Shown piece by piece: positions 16,272 through 24,542 of a DNA stretch of 64,000 nt. The number at the start of each line of letters is the position of its first letter. Positions within the stretch are counted from its first letter, which is position 1. A program made the translations under genes and the position numbers. This DNA is from Microseira sp003486305. GTDB lineage: Bacteria; Cyanobacteriota; Cyanobacteriia; Cyanobacteriales; Aerosakkonemataceae. The stretch lies in NCBI GenBank assembly GCA_031969655.1, contig DALYJX010000006.1:21198-85197 (forward strand), read 5' to 3'. The notes beneath the pieces are model-generated. The model made no database searches. It was not told where the DNA came from and was given only the letters and a program-made list of their open reading frames with translations.

Positions 16272-17276
16272 CTAATACTTTTTGTTGGCTGACACCAACA
16301 AAATTAAATCATCAATGGTTTCAATTTCATCGTTAAATTCAATTATTCCTTGGCATTTGTCTGCTAAATATTTATCTAAATCTGCTAACCTCCGAGGAAA
16401 AAGATAGATGGCAGCTAATTCTGTATCAAATCTATCTAGAGGTCTAACTTTTTGGGGGTCTAGTTGCAAAACAGCAGTAATTTCTTGCCAAATTTGAATT
16501 ATATCTAAGTGGTTGAGATTTCTCTGGGTGTAATATTTGCTAAATATTTCTTCAACAGTAAGGGCTTCTCGCTCGGCGAACCGTTGAATTAGTGCCTGTT
16601 GTACCATTTCAAAGAAAGCTGGCACAATTAAAATCTTTTGATTGGCCGTCCAGTAGTCTAAATAATTCTCCATTTCTTCAATATTTACTTCATCGAGATA
16701 ATTCCATACTTCTTTCTCCCATAACCATTTAGCAACTTCTTGCCATTCTCTTTTAGTCACAGCTATAGCTGCTAAATTATTATAAGATTTCCGTTTCGGT
16801 TCAAGATAAATTTCTGGATTGTCCGATCGTTTTTTCCAGATTTCAACAGCTTCTGGATCGTCAGCAGACCAAACGTTACATCCGCGAGCATTAATTGCTG
16901 AACTGAAGGCATAGATACAGGCGGATGTAACTACGAATTGGTTGTCGCGATAGTAGTAAGCCGCTACCAAACCATCAAAGCCATTGCGAAAAGCTGAATC
17001 GAAAGGGCCTTCAAATCTACCACACCTTGGAATACATCTTTCATTCTCCTCGACCCATTGCGCTACGTCGTCGAGAATAATTCTGGGCCATCTAATGTAT
17101 TGTTCTCTTTTTTCAAATATCGGCAAGTAACGGCGCATCATGAAACAGGCCAGTTGAATCTGAAGTGCTACTGGTAATCCGTAAAGCAGTCGAAAATATC
17201 CAGATTTTATGATTCCCCAATCTACTCCCACCTCAGTTTGAGAGAGTTGATTTAGCAATTCCTTTCTTCTTTCCAT
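16272..17276 (-). CDS. Imm-A family protein, putative immunity to the CxCC toxin
   Basis: A 334 aa protein, close copy of 10472-11473 over its full length, including the C-terminal acyl-carrier-like segment (QKVRPLDRFDTELAAIYLFP, NDEIETIDDLILLV). It again follows the end of a CxCC toxin, here only the last 30 or so codons (17312-17411). So the pair 16272-17411 is a duplicate of 10472-11610. Differences from the other copy are scattered and keep the frame open, which suggests it is still selected. Confidence 0.75.
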   Translation of the reverse strand: MERRKELLNQLSQTEVGVDWGIIKSGYFRLLYGLPVALQIQLACFMMRRYLPIFEKREQYIRWPRIILDDVAQWVEENERCIPRCGRFEGPFDSAFRNGFDGLVAAYYYRDNQFVVTSACIYAFSSAINARGCNVWSADDPEAVEIWKKRSDNPEIYLEPKRKSYNNLAAIAVTKREWQEVAKWLWEKEVWNYLDEVNIEEMENYLDYWTANQKILIVPAFFEMVQQALIQRFAEREALTVEEIFSKYYTQRNLNHLDIIQIWQEITAVLQLDPQKVRPLDRFDTELAAIYLFPRRLADLDKYLADKCQGIIEFNDEIETIDDLILLVSANKKY

Positions 17277-17311
17277 AGCTAGCAGTTTTACCGAGTCTGA
17301 TTATTTAACTA

Positions 17312-17411
17312 TCAAGATGCCAAGATGGATGTTTTCTGATGTTCCGAGCTAACAGATACCGCTGGCTCACCTAGTGGTATTTGCCGATCGGCTTGCGCTA
17401 TTGGCTCAAAC
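17312..17411 (-). pseudogene. 3' tail of a CxCC-type effector gene
   Basis: About 100 bases match the end of 11509-12891 and encode EPIAQADRQIPLGEPAVSV followed by SSEHQKTSILAS and the stop TGA. The rest of the effector is missing. The break at about 17411 is followed within 50 bases by a border repeat. The next 137 bases (17412-17548) contain no gene. Confidence 0.8.
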
Positions 17412-17454
17412 AAAGATTACACCGCTTGACCCTGAAAAAACATTTCCTAAGTTT

Positions 17455-17517
17455 CAGATTATTTGTTATTTTCATAGTCTCATGTCGGTGGGTTACTAAC
17501 GCACCCTACCAATTACT
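17455..17517. repeat. border repeat
   Basis: AGATTATTTGTTATTTTCAT, then AGTCTC, GTCGGTGGGTTACTAACGCA and CCCTACCAATTACT. Same orientation as the other copies. One base of the stem differs (GGTGGG for GGTGCG). Confidence 0.85.
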
Positions 17518-17548
17518 TCTCCAGCAATTGTCCTGCTAGTTTAAGTTC

Positions 17549-18058
17549 TCAGTACTTTTCACGCAACATATCCATGAAATCTTCGCCTGCTTCCCGAACA
17601 TCTTCATCCTCATGTTCTAATGCTTTTTGAGCTAGTCGATATGTTAGGTAAGGATCTATTTTTAAATAGAGTGTCAACAGGCATCTGTACTCTACATAAG
17701 CATCTTTAACTGCGCTATCTAACACAGGCTCAGCACTTTTTTCGATGTTCGCTAACACAAAATCTCTTGGTAGAGTAAGTATGACTTTCCAAACCAGTTC
17801 AACGTCAGAATGATCTACACTGGCGAGAGAAACCAAGTCATCAAAGAACAGCAGCCTTTCTTTGACATCTAAATCTAATAGCAATCGCAATCCTGTAGTT
17901 CTGTCTAACTGGTTGTTGAGAGATTGTTTAATTATTAAGTTTTTATTCGTACTCTTTCTTAAAAACTCCCCACGGGCTTTCCAAAGCTCAATCTCAGCTT
18001 TATATAACTTATCCCACAGAGTAATATCGTTTTCGGTTAGTTGTCCTTGTTCCATCAT
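17549..18058 (-). CDS. hypothetical helical protein, possible immunity protein
   Basis: A 169 aa protein made of amphipathic helices (GLRLLLDLDVKERLLFFDDLV, VLDSAVKDAYVEYRCLLTLY, LAQKALEHEDEDVREAGEDF). The last part resembles a HEAT-type repeat. There is no signal peptide. It lies between the Imm-B gene 18250-19611 and a border repeat, at the 3' end of its cassette. No name can be given. Confidence 0.6.
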   Translation of the reverse strand: MMEQGQLTENDITLWDKLYKAEIELWKARGEFLRKSTNKNLIIKQSLNNQLDRTTGLRLLLDLDVKERLLFFDDLVSLASVDHSDVELVWKVILTLPRDFVLANIEKSAEPVLDSAVKDAYVEYRCLLTLYLKIDPYLTYRLAQKALEHEDEDVREAGEDFMDMLREKY

Positions 18059-18249
18059 TTTTTGTTACCTGCATATACCCAAGGAAGACTTAGAAAAAGT
18101 TGGCTGAATGTTAAAAATAGCATTCTTTCTATCGGGAAAATTGTATGGTGTGTTGGACCGTGAGGGCCATCCACTTCCTTGCCATCAGCCTTAACTGCAT
18201 GCTAATTTCATATACATTTTAGTAAATAACCTGGAAACTTCAGTCAAAT

Positions 18250-19611
18250 TTATTCAAATTTAGGCTCTGTATACCATTGCTGGATTTCTGAGAACCATTC
18301 ATAGGCTTGGCTCATTGCTGCGTCCCATTCTGGGGAAGTATTTACATCTATGAAATTATTCTGCCTAGCTTGATAGCGAATCCTGTAAGCTTTTGGTAGA
18401 GTCTTCCAGTAAGTTGCCTGCCAGGGTTCGATCCGATCCCAAATTTCTGTACCTGGGATAGGAACCTCGCTAAGCACGTAGCTGCTAACGCTCAGCAGCT
18501 TCTCGATCAATTGCCGAGAGAAACTGGCGATCTCGATTTCATATTCAGGTATTTCATCAGGTCTATAATCTTTACAAATGTATTTGTAATACTGGTTCCA
18601 GTTGGGATGAGCCATAGCTTCCCAGCGCGTTCCTCCCTGGGGAGTTAAATAGTAATAAGCCTGTAGTTTCCCATCCAAATTTGCCCCAATTTCAGCTTCG
18701 GTCATTACCACATCTGAAACTTTAGTTCCGCTGCGGTAGACTTGTGCCAGGATATCTCCATTTTGAAACAGAGAATGCACCGCAGTTAATGTTTCAGCAT
18801 GAGAAAGGTTACAGTCTAACGCTACACCCCCAAAATCCCCAAAATCGCTGTCACGCATTACAGCATAACTAAGAATAAAGTACTTGGCTCGTTCGCTGGC
18901 AGTTTCACGATCTGCCACATAATAGTTAGTTGCTGTGTAATCGGTGAAGCGAGATGGCTCTTGCTCAAATTTGGGATCTGTATACCATTGCCTAATTTCC
19001 GAGTACCGTTTTTCTGCCTGCTTATATGCCTCAAACAAATCTAGGGGAGTATCCCCGCAGATGTGCGGAACTCTATTTCTAGCTTGATAGCGAACCCTGT
19101 AGGCTCTTGGTAAAGTCTTCCAGTAAGTCGGCTGCCAAGGTTCCAAAACATCCCAAATTTCTGTTTCTGGAATATGAATGGAGTGACTGGGGAGATAGCA
19201 ATCAATACTGAGAAGCTCTTCTATTAATTGCTGATTGCTACCTGTCAATTCACAATCAAATAATTCACTTTCAACATTATATTTCTCAGAAGACCATTCA
19301 AAGTACCGATTCCAATCTGCATGAGCCACAGCTTCCCAGCGATTCCCTCCTTGGGGAGTTAAAGCATAATAGGCTCTGAGTTTACCGTCCAAACATGCTT
19401 GAATTTCAGACATCGTTAAGTAGGCATTTGGAGTTTCCTCAAAATCTTCGTCATGAGTAGCTACTCTTGCTTTGATATCTCCATTGTGGAATAAGCGATT
19501 TGCAGCCCCCGCTACCTCAGCTTGATTTAGTCCACATTCGTAGGCAACATCTCTAAGACATTCGTACTGTTTGACCGCACGCCTGAGAATCCAATACTCG
19601 GCTTTATTCAT
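18250..19611 (-). CDS. Imm-B family protein, tandem two-domain, putative immunity protein
   Basis: A 453 aa protein of the same two-domain build as 13700-15043: half 1 has YYALTPQGGNRWEA and WDVLEPWQPTYWKTLP, half 2 has YYLTPQGGTRWEAMAHPNW and WDRIEPWQATYWKTLPKAY. It ends WYTEPKFE. The first 115 or so codons are almost identical to the relic at 26608-27054. A short AAGAGAAAAG stretch precedes the ATG. Between this gene and 19806 lies a border repeat, so it appears to start a cassette of its own without a toxin. Confidence 0.7.
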   Translation of the reverse strand: MNKAEYWILRRAVKQYECLRDVAYECGLNQAEVAGAANRLFHNGDIKARVATHDEDFEETPNAYLTMSEIQACLDGKLRAYYALTPQGGNRWEAVAHADWNRYFEWSSEKYNVESELFDCELTGSNQQLIEELLSIDCYLPSHSIHIPETEIWDVLEPWQPTYWKTLPRAYRVRYQARNRVPHICGDTPLDLFEAYKQAEKRYSEIRQWYTDPKFEQEPSRFTDYTATNYYVADRETASERAKYFILSYAVMRDSDFGDFGGVALDCNLSHAETLTAVHSLFQNGDILAQVYRSGTKVSDVVMTEAEIGANLDGKLQAYYYLTPQGGTRWEAMAHPNWNQYYKYICKDYRPDEIPEYEIEIASFSRQLIEKLLSVSSYVLSEVPIPGTEIWDRIEPWQATYWKTLPKAYRIRYQARQNNFIDVNTSPEWDAAMSQAYEWFSEIQQWYTEPKFE

Positions 19612-19734
19612 TACTTTTCTCTTAATTACAGGTTAACGAGTGTCAGCAGGGGGCTGGAAGCTTTAGTTACTTTTAGTTTTTTTTATCTCGCGGGTTAAAC
19701 TCATAGCGCATCAAAATTAGACCTCTTTTGTATC

Positions 19735-19796
19735 AAATTATTTATTGTTTTTATAGTCTCAGGGCGGTGCGTTACTAACGCACCCTACCAATTACT
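19735..19796. repeat. border repeat
   Basis: AAATTATTTATTGTTTTTAT, then AGTCTCAGGGC, the perfect stem GGTGCGTTA-C-TAACGCACC, and CTACCAATTACT. It lies 10 bases after the 3' end of the Imm-A gene 19806-20486 (gene reads leftward). Confidence 0.9.
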
Positions 19797-19805
19797 GTCT
19801 GCTAG

Positions 19806-20486
19806 TCACGGCTCTGCTTCTTGACTGAATATTTCAGCGATTTCAGGTACTATCAAAACATATAAACTATCTAACCAATAGTCTAACTGCTGCTCGATTA
19901 ACTCCAAATTAACTTCATCACTATAATTCCATACTTCTTGCCGTCTCAACCATTCGACAACCTCTTCCCATTCTCTAGCAAAAACAGCATAAGCAGCTGC
20001 ATTATAGACGGGTAAGCGTTCTTTCAAAGGATACTTTTTCTGTTTCGTCATTTCCCAAGCTTCTGGGTCGTCGGCTTCCCAAACGTTAGTCCGACGAGCG
20101 TTAATTACAGACCCAATGGCACAAGCACAAGATGATGTAACGGTGAATGGATCGTGTTGATAGCAATATGCCAATAATACACCGTCGCAGCTTCGCACAT
20201 AGCTGACTTCTGCTGTGTAAGATTCCACATCACGCATAGGCACAGATCTGCCAAACTGCTCTACATATTTTGATACATTGCTGATTATTTGTCTTGGCAC
20301 AGAAATCTGGGGGTATTTCTTCTCAAAGATGGGAAGGTAACGCGACATCATGAAGCAAGCAAGTTCTATTTGTAATTCAGCTGGCAGCCCATAAAGAACG
20401 CGGAAGCAATTTTGAGTGCAAATATCTCCGTAAGGGTCATTGATACCTTCAATGATGTCATCAAGTAGTTTCTGTCTTCTTTGCAT
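19806..20486 (-). CDS. short Imm-A family protein, putative immunity to the toxin at 20543-22051
   Basis: A 226 aa protein with only the N-terminal Imm-A domain (FRVLYGLPAELQIELACFMM, DGVLLAYCYQHDPFTVTS, INARRTNVWEADDPEA, WLRRQEVWNYSDEVN). It lacks the 110-residue acyl-carrier-like C-terminal part of 10472 and 16272. It is more diverged than those two are from each other, as is its partner toxin. It lies 56 bases behind the toxin stop. The matching divergence of toxin and putative immunity supports a cognate pair (inference). Confidence 0.7.
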   Translation of the reverse strand: MQRRQKLLDDIIEGINDPYGDICTQNCFRVLYGLPAELQIELACFMMSRYLPIFEKKYPQISVPRQIISNVSKYVEQFGRSVPMRDVESYTAEVSYVRSCDGVLLAYCYQHDPFTVTSSCACAIGSVINARRTNVWEADDPEAWEMTKQKKYPLKERLPVYNAAAYAVFAREWEEVVEWLRRQEVWNYSDEVNLELIEQQLDYWLDSLYVLIVPEIAEIFSQEAEP

Positions 20487-20542
20487 GGATGGATTATTGA
20501 AAAAAGATGATAATTTGATAAACTACTTTTCGCTTTAAACAG

Positions 20543-22051
20543 CTAAACTTGATTGTATACACCTGATTTTGATGCCGCTATTGTTGTAGCAGGATTCGGC
20601 GGCACTAACCCTTGTGGAGCGCCAGGGCCAGCATCGGGTACTATTCTTTTTGGCAAAATAGCGCAGAATTCAGATTTTTTCTCTTCTTTAGTTTTAGGAT
20701 CTTTTTGGCAACATTCACAACAAATGATAGAAGCAACATAATTATTTTCTTCATCTCGGACTTCATGATGTGAACCACCGCCATCAGGGCATAGACCTAT
20801 ACCAACGTATGAATTTTCACTTCTTGTTATTTCTATTCTCCCTTGTATGCGACCTTGATTATTTTTTATCCGACCTACCAGCGATCTGAGAGCTACATCT
20901 GCGGCTTGACCTGGCAAACCCGAGTATCTGTACTGACCATAGGGAGTGTTTGGAGGATACATGTTTTTTCTGACAATTTTATCCTTGATACTGTTGCAAT
21001 TTTTTAGCTCTTTTAATCCTTCAGTGGTACACGGGTCATCTTTATCAGTCTGAGTTTGAGTGGGAGGCGATGGCCTTCTTCGCTGTGCCTGCTGTGACCT
21101 TTCTATATCTTCTTGAGAAGGTCGTCTAGGACGGGTAGGAACAGGTGTCTGCTGTTCCTGTGGTTCTGTCGGCACTTGATTCCAAAGTTCGTTCCACAAC
21201 CGGAATAAATCCCATAAAGTCCAGATGGCTATCCCAAGTGCAATTAACTCACCAATGGGAAGAGGGCCATCCGCCGCCGAAAGTCCTGCTGCTGCGGCTC
21301 CACGTATGGCAAATCGCTTAATAACAACTTGCCAGAATCGGCGCCAAAGTACCTTTTGAGATACGCGACCACCTGCCCGACGAAGCACAGATTCAGGTAT
21401 GACGCTAGGTAAAGGTGGTAATCCCCTCAAAGCCATCAATTCTGGCTGGCGTTGTTCCGAAAGGTCATTAGCTGGTTGAGGTTTTGCTGGGAGTGAGTCG
21501 AAAACTTCGTTATCGCCACTTGATGGCTCTTTTGCTTCAATCTGACAGCTTTTGCCCTGTACAGTCTCGCTAGACTTCGCTTGCCCAGTTGTTTGGGAAG
21601 GTTTTGCATATTCCCCCAACAAAGGCGCCGCAGACTTGCCAGATGCTACTTTAGCCGCCACAGCATCAGCATGATTCTCATACTTATCCCCCACCTGTCC
21701 CACACCACCCGCCAGTTGAACCTTTCCTGACCTTTGCTGCACTACATGCGCCGCCTCATGTGCTGCTAACTCTAAACTCGGTTGTGAGTTAAACGCAATC
21801 TGATTACCACTGGCATAAGCAGCCGCCCCCATCTGTTGGCAAGCCGCCGCCGCAGATCCACCGATGTATGCTTGTACGCCAGAAAGGTCAACGCCAAAGG
21901 ACTGCTGAATCTGGTTTAGATGAGGCAAAGATGTGGAACTTCCACTAAAACCCGTTGCGGCTACCTGTTGAATCGATGGCGACGATGATTTTTCCCCATT
22001 CGCCGCTAGTTGAACGTCTTCCGCGCTAGGGTTACTGTTGTCCTGTTGCAA
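20543..22051 (-). CDS. eCIS DUF4157 effector with CPxGxxH...CxCC toxin tip
   Basis: The product is 502 aa from TTG 22051. The frame extends upstream through the CxxC leader segment (LQLKCASCTADSS) and into a border repeat, up to a TAG at 22214-22216, with no ATG. DUF4157 spans about 30-140 with HEAAH at about 97-101. A hydrophobic segment (AAAGLSAADGPLPIGELIALG) and a Pro/Gln-rich hinge follow. The tip (about 340-470) has PYGQYRYSG, GLCPDGGGSHHEVRDEENN, ASIICCECCQK and a C-terminal Pro/Gly tail. The first 290 or so residues are nearly the same as in 11509-12891, while the tips differ except for the Cys/His pattern. That is the usual sign of tip exchange. Imm-A gene 19806-20486 follows. Confidence 0.8.
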   Translation of the reverse strand: MQQDNSNPSAEDVQLAANGEKSSSPSIQQVAATGFSGSSTSLPHLNQIQQSFGVDLSGVQAYIGGSAAAACQQMGAAAYASGNQIAFNSQPSLELAAHEAAHVVQQRSGKVQLAGGVGQVGDKYENHADAVAAKVASGKSAAPLLGEYAKPSQTTGQAKSSETVQGKSCQIEAKEPSSGDNEVFDSLPAKPQPANDLSEQRQPELMALRGLPPLPSVIPESVLRRAGGRVSQKVLWRRFWQVVIKRFAIRGAAAAGLSAADGPLPIGELIALGIAIWTLWDLFRLWNELWNQVPTEPQEQQTPVPTRPRRPSQEDIERSQQAQRRRPSPPTQTQTDKDDPCTTEGLKELKNCNSIKDKIVRKNMYPPNTPYGQYRYSGLPGQAADVALRSLVGRIKNNQGRIQGRIEITRSENSYVGIGLCPDGGGSHHEVRDEENNYVASIICCECCQKDPKTKEEKKSEFCAILPKRIVPDAGPGAPQGLVPPNPATTIAASKSGVYNQV

Positions 22052-22179
22052 CTCGCCCCGCTGGACTTGATCTGAAGAATCGGCAGTACAACTTGCACAC
22101 TTTAGTTGTAAGGATTCTTGTTGGACAGCATCGGTAGTAAGATTGCCAAGAGTTGGCTGACTTCGCTCCGACTGCTGTT

Positions 22180-22225
22180 TTCTAGTCTCAGGGCGGTGCG
22201 TCCAGATCGCACCCTACCAATTACT
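22180..22225. repeat. border repeat fused to the leader frame of an effector
   Basis: TTTTCTAGTCTCAGGGC, GGTGCGTCCAGATCGCACC and CTACCAATTACT. The leader frame of 20543-22051 reads through this copy to TAG 22214-22216. The 896 aa effector reads through its copy in the same phase (TAG 10286-10288). Confidence 0.8.
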
Positions 22226-22265
22226 TACCCTGTTGCTTGTTTATTTGCACCCTACAAAGGAATAC

Positions 22266-23339
22266 TTAATTTGTAGGAGTCCAGACAAATTTTCCTGTAG
22301 AGTCTATGTAGCCGAATTTAGCTCCAACTTCTACCCATGCAAGCCCTTGGAAAAAACCAGGAGTTAAATCAAACTGTGGTTTAATAACCATCTGTCCTCT
22401 GCGATCTATGTAGCCCCATTTGTGATTAATCTTTACGGCAGCTAGCCCTTCATGAAAGTCCAAAGCCACATTAAACTGTGGTTTAATAACCATCTGTCCT
22501 CTGTGGTCTATGTAGCCCCACTTGTGATTAATCCCTACGGCAGCCAGCCCTTCACTAAAGCCTGAAGCTGCATCAAATTGTGGTGCGATCGCAATCTGAC
22601 CAGAGGAGTCAATAAAGCCAAACTTGCCCTCAATGCTAACATCAGCCAGTCCTTCAGAGAAGGAAGAAACCCAACCAAAGCGCAATGGGATAACCTGCTG
22701 ACCGCTGCGATCGATAAAGCCCCACTTATCCGTGTCGGTCAAATCACTTTGGGAGCGAGGTTGTCTAATTTTGACCCCCGCCAGTCCATTTTTGTAGTCC
22801 CAAGCTTCATGAAACTGTGGCTCGATTACAGTATTCCCCGATTTGTCAATAAAGCCAACATCACCATCAACTGTCACAGCAGCCCGATCTTCGGAGAAGT
22901 CAGAAATCTGCTCGTACTGCGACTTGATTATAATCTTTCCATTCGAGTCAATAAAGCCCCATTTATTGTTAATCTTTACACCTGCAACACCTTCTGAAAA
23001 ACGAGAAACTTCCTCAAACTTTGGCGGAATTACCCACTCACCATTCGAGTTGATAAAGCCCCAAAGCCCTTCAATCTTTGCTGCTGCCAGTTTTTCATGA
23101 AAGCCTGTAACTTCCTCAAACTGTGGTTTAATTGTTATCTGTCCGGTTGAGTCGATATACCCCCACTTTAGATTCTGCTTAATAGGAAACATTTGGTTTG
23201 ACTCTTGCCTCTGCTCCTGCGATCTGCTTAAAACTAATATCTGAGCCGGAATACTTGATTCTTGCGTTTTATCTGGCGAACAGCCACCTATCAAACTCCA
23301 ACTAGCAACGCCAATTAAAAAAATAATAGCCTGTTTCAT
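22266..23339 (-). CDS. WG-repeat lipoprotein
   Basis: A 357 aa protein with lipoprotein signal MKQAIIFLIGVASWSLIGGC (lipobox IGGC, Cys20). After a short linker come about nine WG repeats of the type KWGYIDSTGQ-x-x-IxPQF, each followed by a GLAAVKI-like strand. Such repeats form beta-solenoid or propeller-like surfaces used for protein or carbohydrate contact. It lies 62 bases behind the lysozyme-like effector 23402-24466 and is exported, so it is a good candidate for the periplasmic immunity protein of that effector (inference). Alternatively it is an unrelated surface lipoprotein. Confidence 0.8.
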   Translation of the reverse strand: MKQAIIFLIGVASWSLIGGCSPDKTQESSIPAQILVLSRSQEQRQESNQMFPIKQNLKWGYIDSTGQITIKPQFEEVTGFHEKLAAAKIEGLWGFINSNGEWVIPPKFEEVSRFSEGVAGVKINNKWGFIDSNGKIIIKSQYEQISDFSEDRAAVTVDGDVGFIDKSGNTVIEPQFHEAWDYKNGLAGVKIRQPRSQSDLTDTDKWGFIDRSGQQVIPLRFGWVSSFSEGLADVSIEGKFGFIDSSGQIAIAPQFDAASGFSEGLAAVGINHKWGYIDHRGQMVIKPQFNVALDFHEGLAAVKINHKWGYIDRRGQMVIKPQFDLTPGFFQGLAWVEVGAKFGYIDSTGKFVWTPTN

Positions 23340-23401
23340 TTCTCAATTAATTCGTTTTCTTTGAGACCTGTTCTCTATCCCATCTAGTTGTAATTAAAAT
23401 T

Positions 23402-24466
23402 CTATGAAATAGCTATGAGATATTCGATATAAGGCAAATTTTGTACAACCCACTCTGCCATATCGTCTCCCATTTTTGGCTGTGCTGAACGGTCTGTTCT
23501 GCGCTGTTCAGCCAACCTTATAGCTCTGCGTTCACTATTACCTCCTTGATAAAGAGTGCAATAAATACCTACTTTAGTAATTAGATCAAGGGCATCAATA
23601 TTAAAACCAGCAATGTTGAGATAATTGTTAGCATGATATCGCATAATAGCTGCGATATAGGTAATAGCGTTCTTTGGTTTTCTTAGGTGTTGTTTTCTAG
23701 TATTATCATCGGGTTGCCGTGGCACCAGTTCTGCTCGTTCTACTTGGTCGGCTATCTGTCCTGTCTCATATTGTATTTTTCCAGGACCTTTCCAGTTATT
23801 TCGGGAATACCAGCCGGGGTATGGATTTTCTAAAGCTTCCCATAAGATTGCTCCCATAATGGATTGATAGGGAATTTTATATCGATCTCCTGCGTTCATA
23901 ATGTCTCCCATATAAGTTATAACCATATCAATTGCTTCCGTTCGCTGTTCCTCGTAAACGCGATCTGGGCGCTTTTCTTCGGGAGAGTATTGCCAGCCAA
24001 TTCGGCCTTGTGGATTTTGCCGACTAGCAAGTAAAATTGATTCCGCCGATGATTTTTCCCCATTGGCTGCTAGTTGAATTTCATCGGCGCTAGGGTTACT
24101 GTCGAGTTGCAACTCACTCGCCTGGATTTGAACTGAAGAATCAGCTTGACAACTTGCACACTTTAGTTGTAAGGATTCTGGTTCTACGCTATTGCTGGTC
24201 ACCTCTTGCTCAGCGGTCATCCCTCCCTGCGAGTGCTGCTGCAAGATTTTCATCATCACCGGGTTGTTTGCCATAATTCTCCTCATCACCGGGTCTTGTT
24301 GCACCCAATCAGAGGGAACTGGGGAGGTGTAAGTACCCGATGCTTCTGGCGACGATACCGGGGCGGTTTGGTTTTGAACGGTTTTGGCAGGCTCAATCGA
24401 CGCAGATGGGCGCTTTTGGAAAGTGGGAGTCCAACTGGAGGCTCTTTGTACTCTTTGGTGAACCAT
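23402..24466 (-). CDS. eCIS effector with complete leader and lysozyme-like C-terminal domain, no DUF4157
   Basis: I choose ATG 24466 because CAGGAT lies about 8 bases upstream and MVHQRVQRASSWTPTF is a sensible start (354 aa). Residues 1-145 or so are the leader in its fullest form in this window: RPSASIEPAKTVQ, SGTYTSPVPSDWVQQDPVM, a second VMMKILQQ segment, and LQLKCASCQADSS. At about residue 147 the leader joins, at KSSAES, a domain with YSPEEKRPDRVYEEQRTEA, IPYQSIMGAILWEALENPYP, WKGPGKIQYETGQIADQVE and ITYIAAIMRYHANNYL. This pattern, with an early Glu in a helix and a later GxGxxQ-like segment, recalls lysozyme/transglycosylase folds (inference). The DUF4157 domain of the sister effectors is missing. 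It is the first gene leftward from the divergent promoter region. Confidence 0.75.
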   Translation of the reverse strand: MVHQRVQRASSWTPTFQKRPSASIEPAKTVQNQTAPVSSPEASGTYTSPVPSDWVQQDPVMRRIMANNPVMMKILQQHSQGGMTAEQEVTSNSVEPESLQLKCASCQADSSVQIQASELQLDSNPSADEIQLAANGEKSSAESILLASRQNPQGRIGWQYSPEEKRPDRVYEEQRTEAIDMVITYMGDIMNAGDRYKIPYQSIMGAILWEALENPYPGWYSRNNWKGPGKIQYETGQIADQVERAELVPRQPDDNTRKQHLRKPKNAITYIAAIMRYHANNYLNIAGFNIDALDLITKVGIYCTLYQGGNSERRAIRLAEQRRTDRSAQPKMGDDMAEWVVQNLPYIEYLIAIS

Positions 24467-24542
24467 AAAATATCCTGGGCTTGTGTAAACTCTCAAAAAC
24501 AGTGTATTGTTTAATACTATATTGTTTTAGAAGTATATCAAG
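24467..24542. promoter_or_regulatory. divergent promoter region between effector array and AAA+ ATPase
   Basis: Only 76 bases separate the leftward effector start from the rightward ATPase start. The stretch is AT-rich (GTGTATTGTTTAATACTATA, TTGTTTTAGAAGTATA), with TAATACTAT as a possible -10-like element. No operator was identified. Both genes must be driven from here or from inside each other. Confidence 0.5.
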
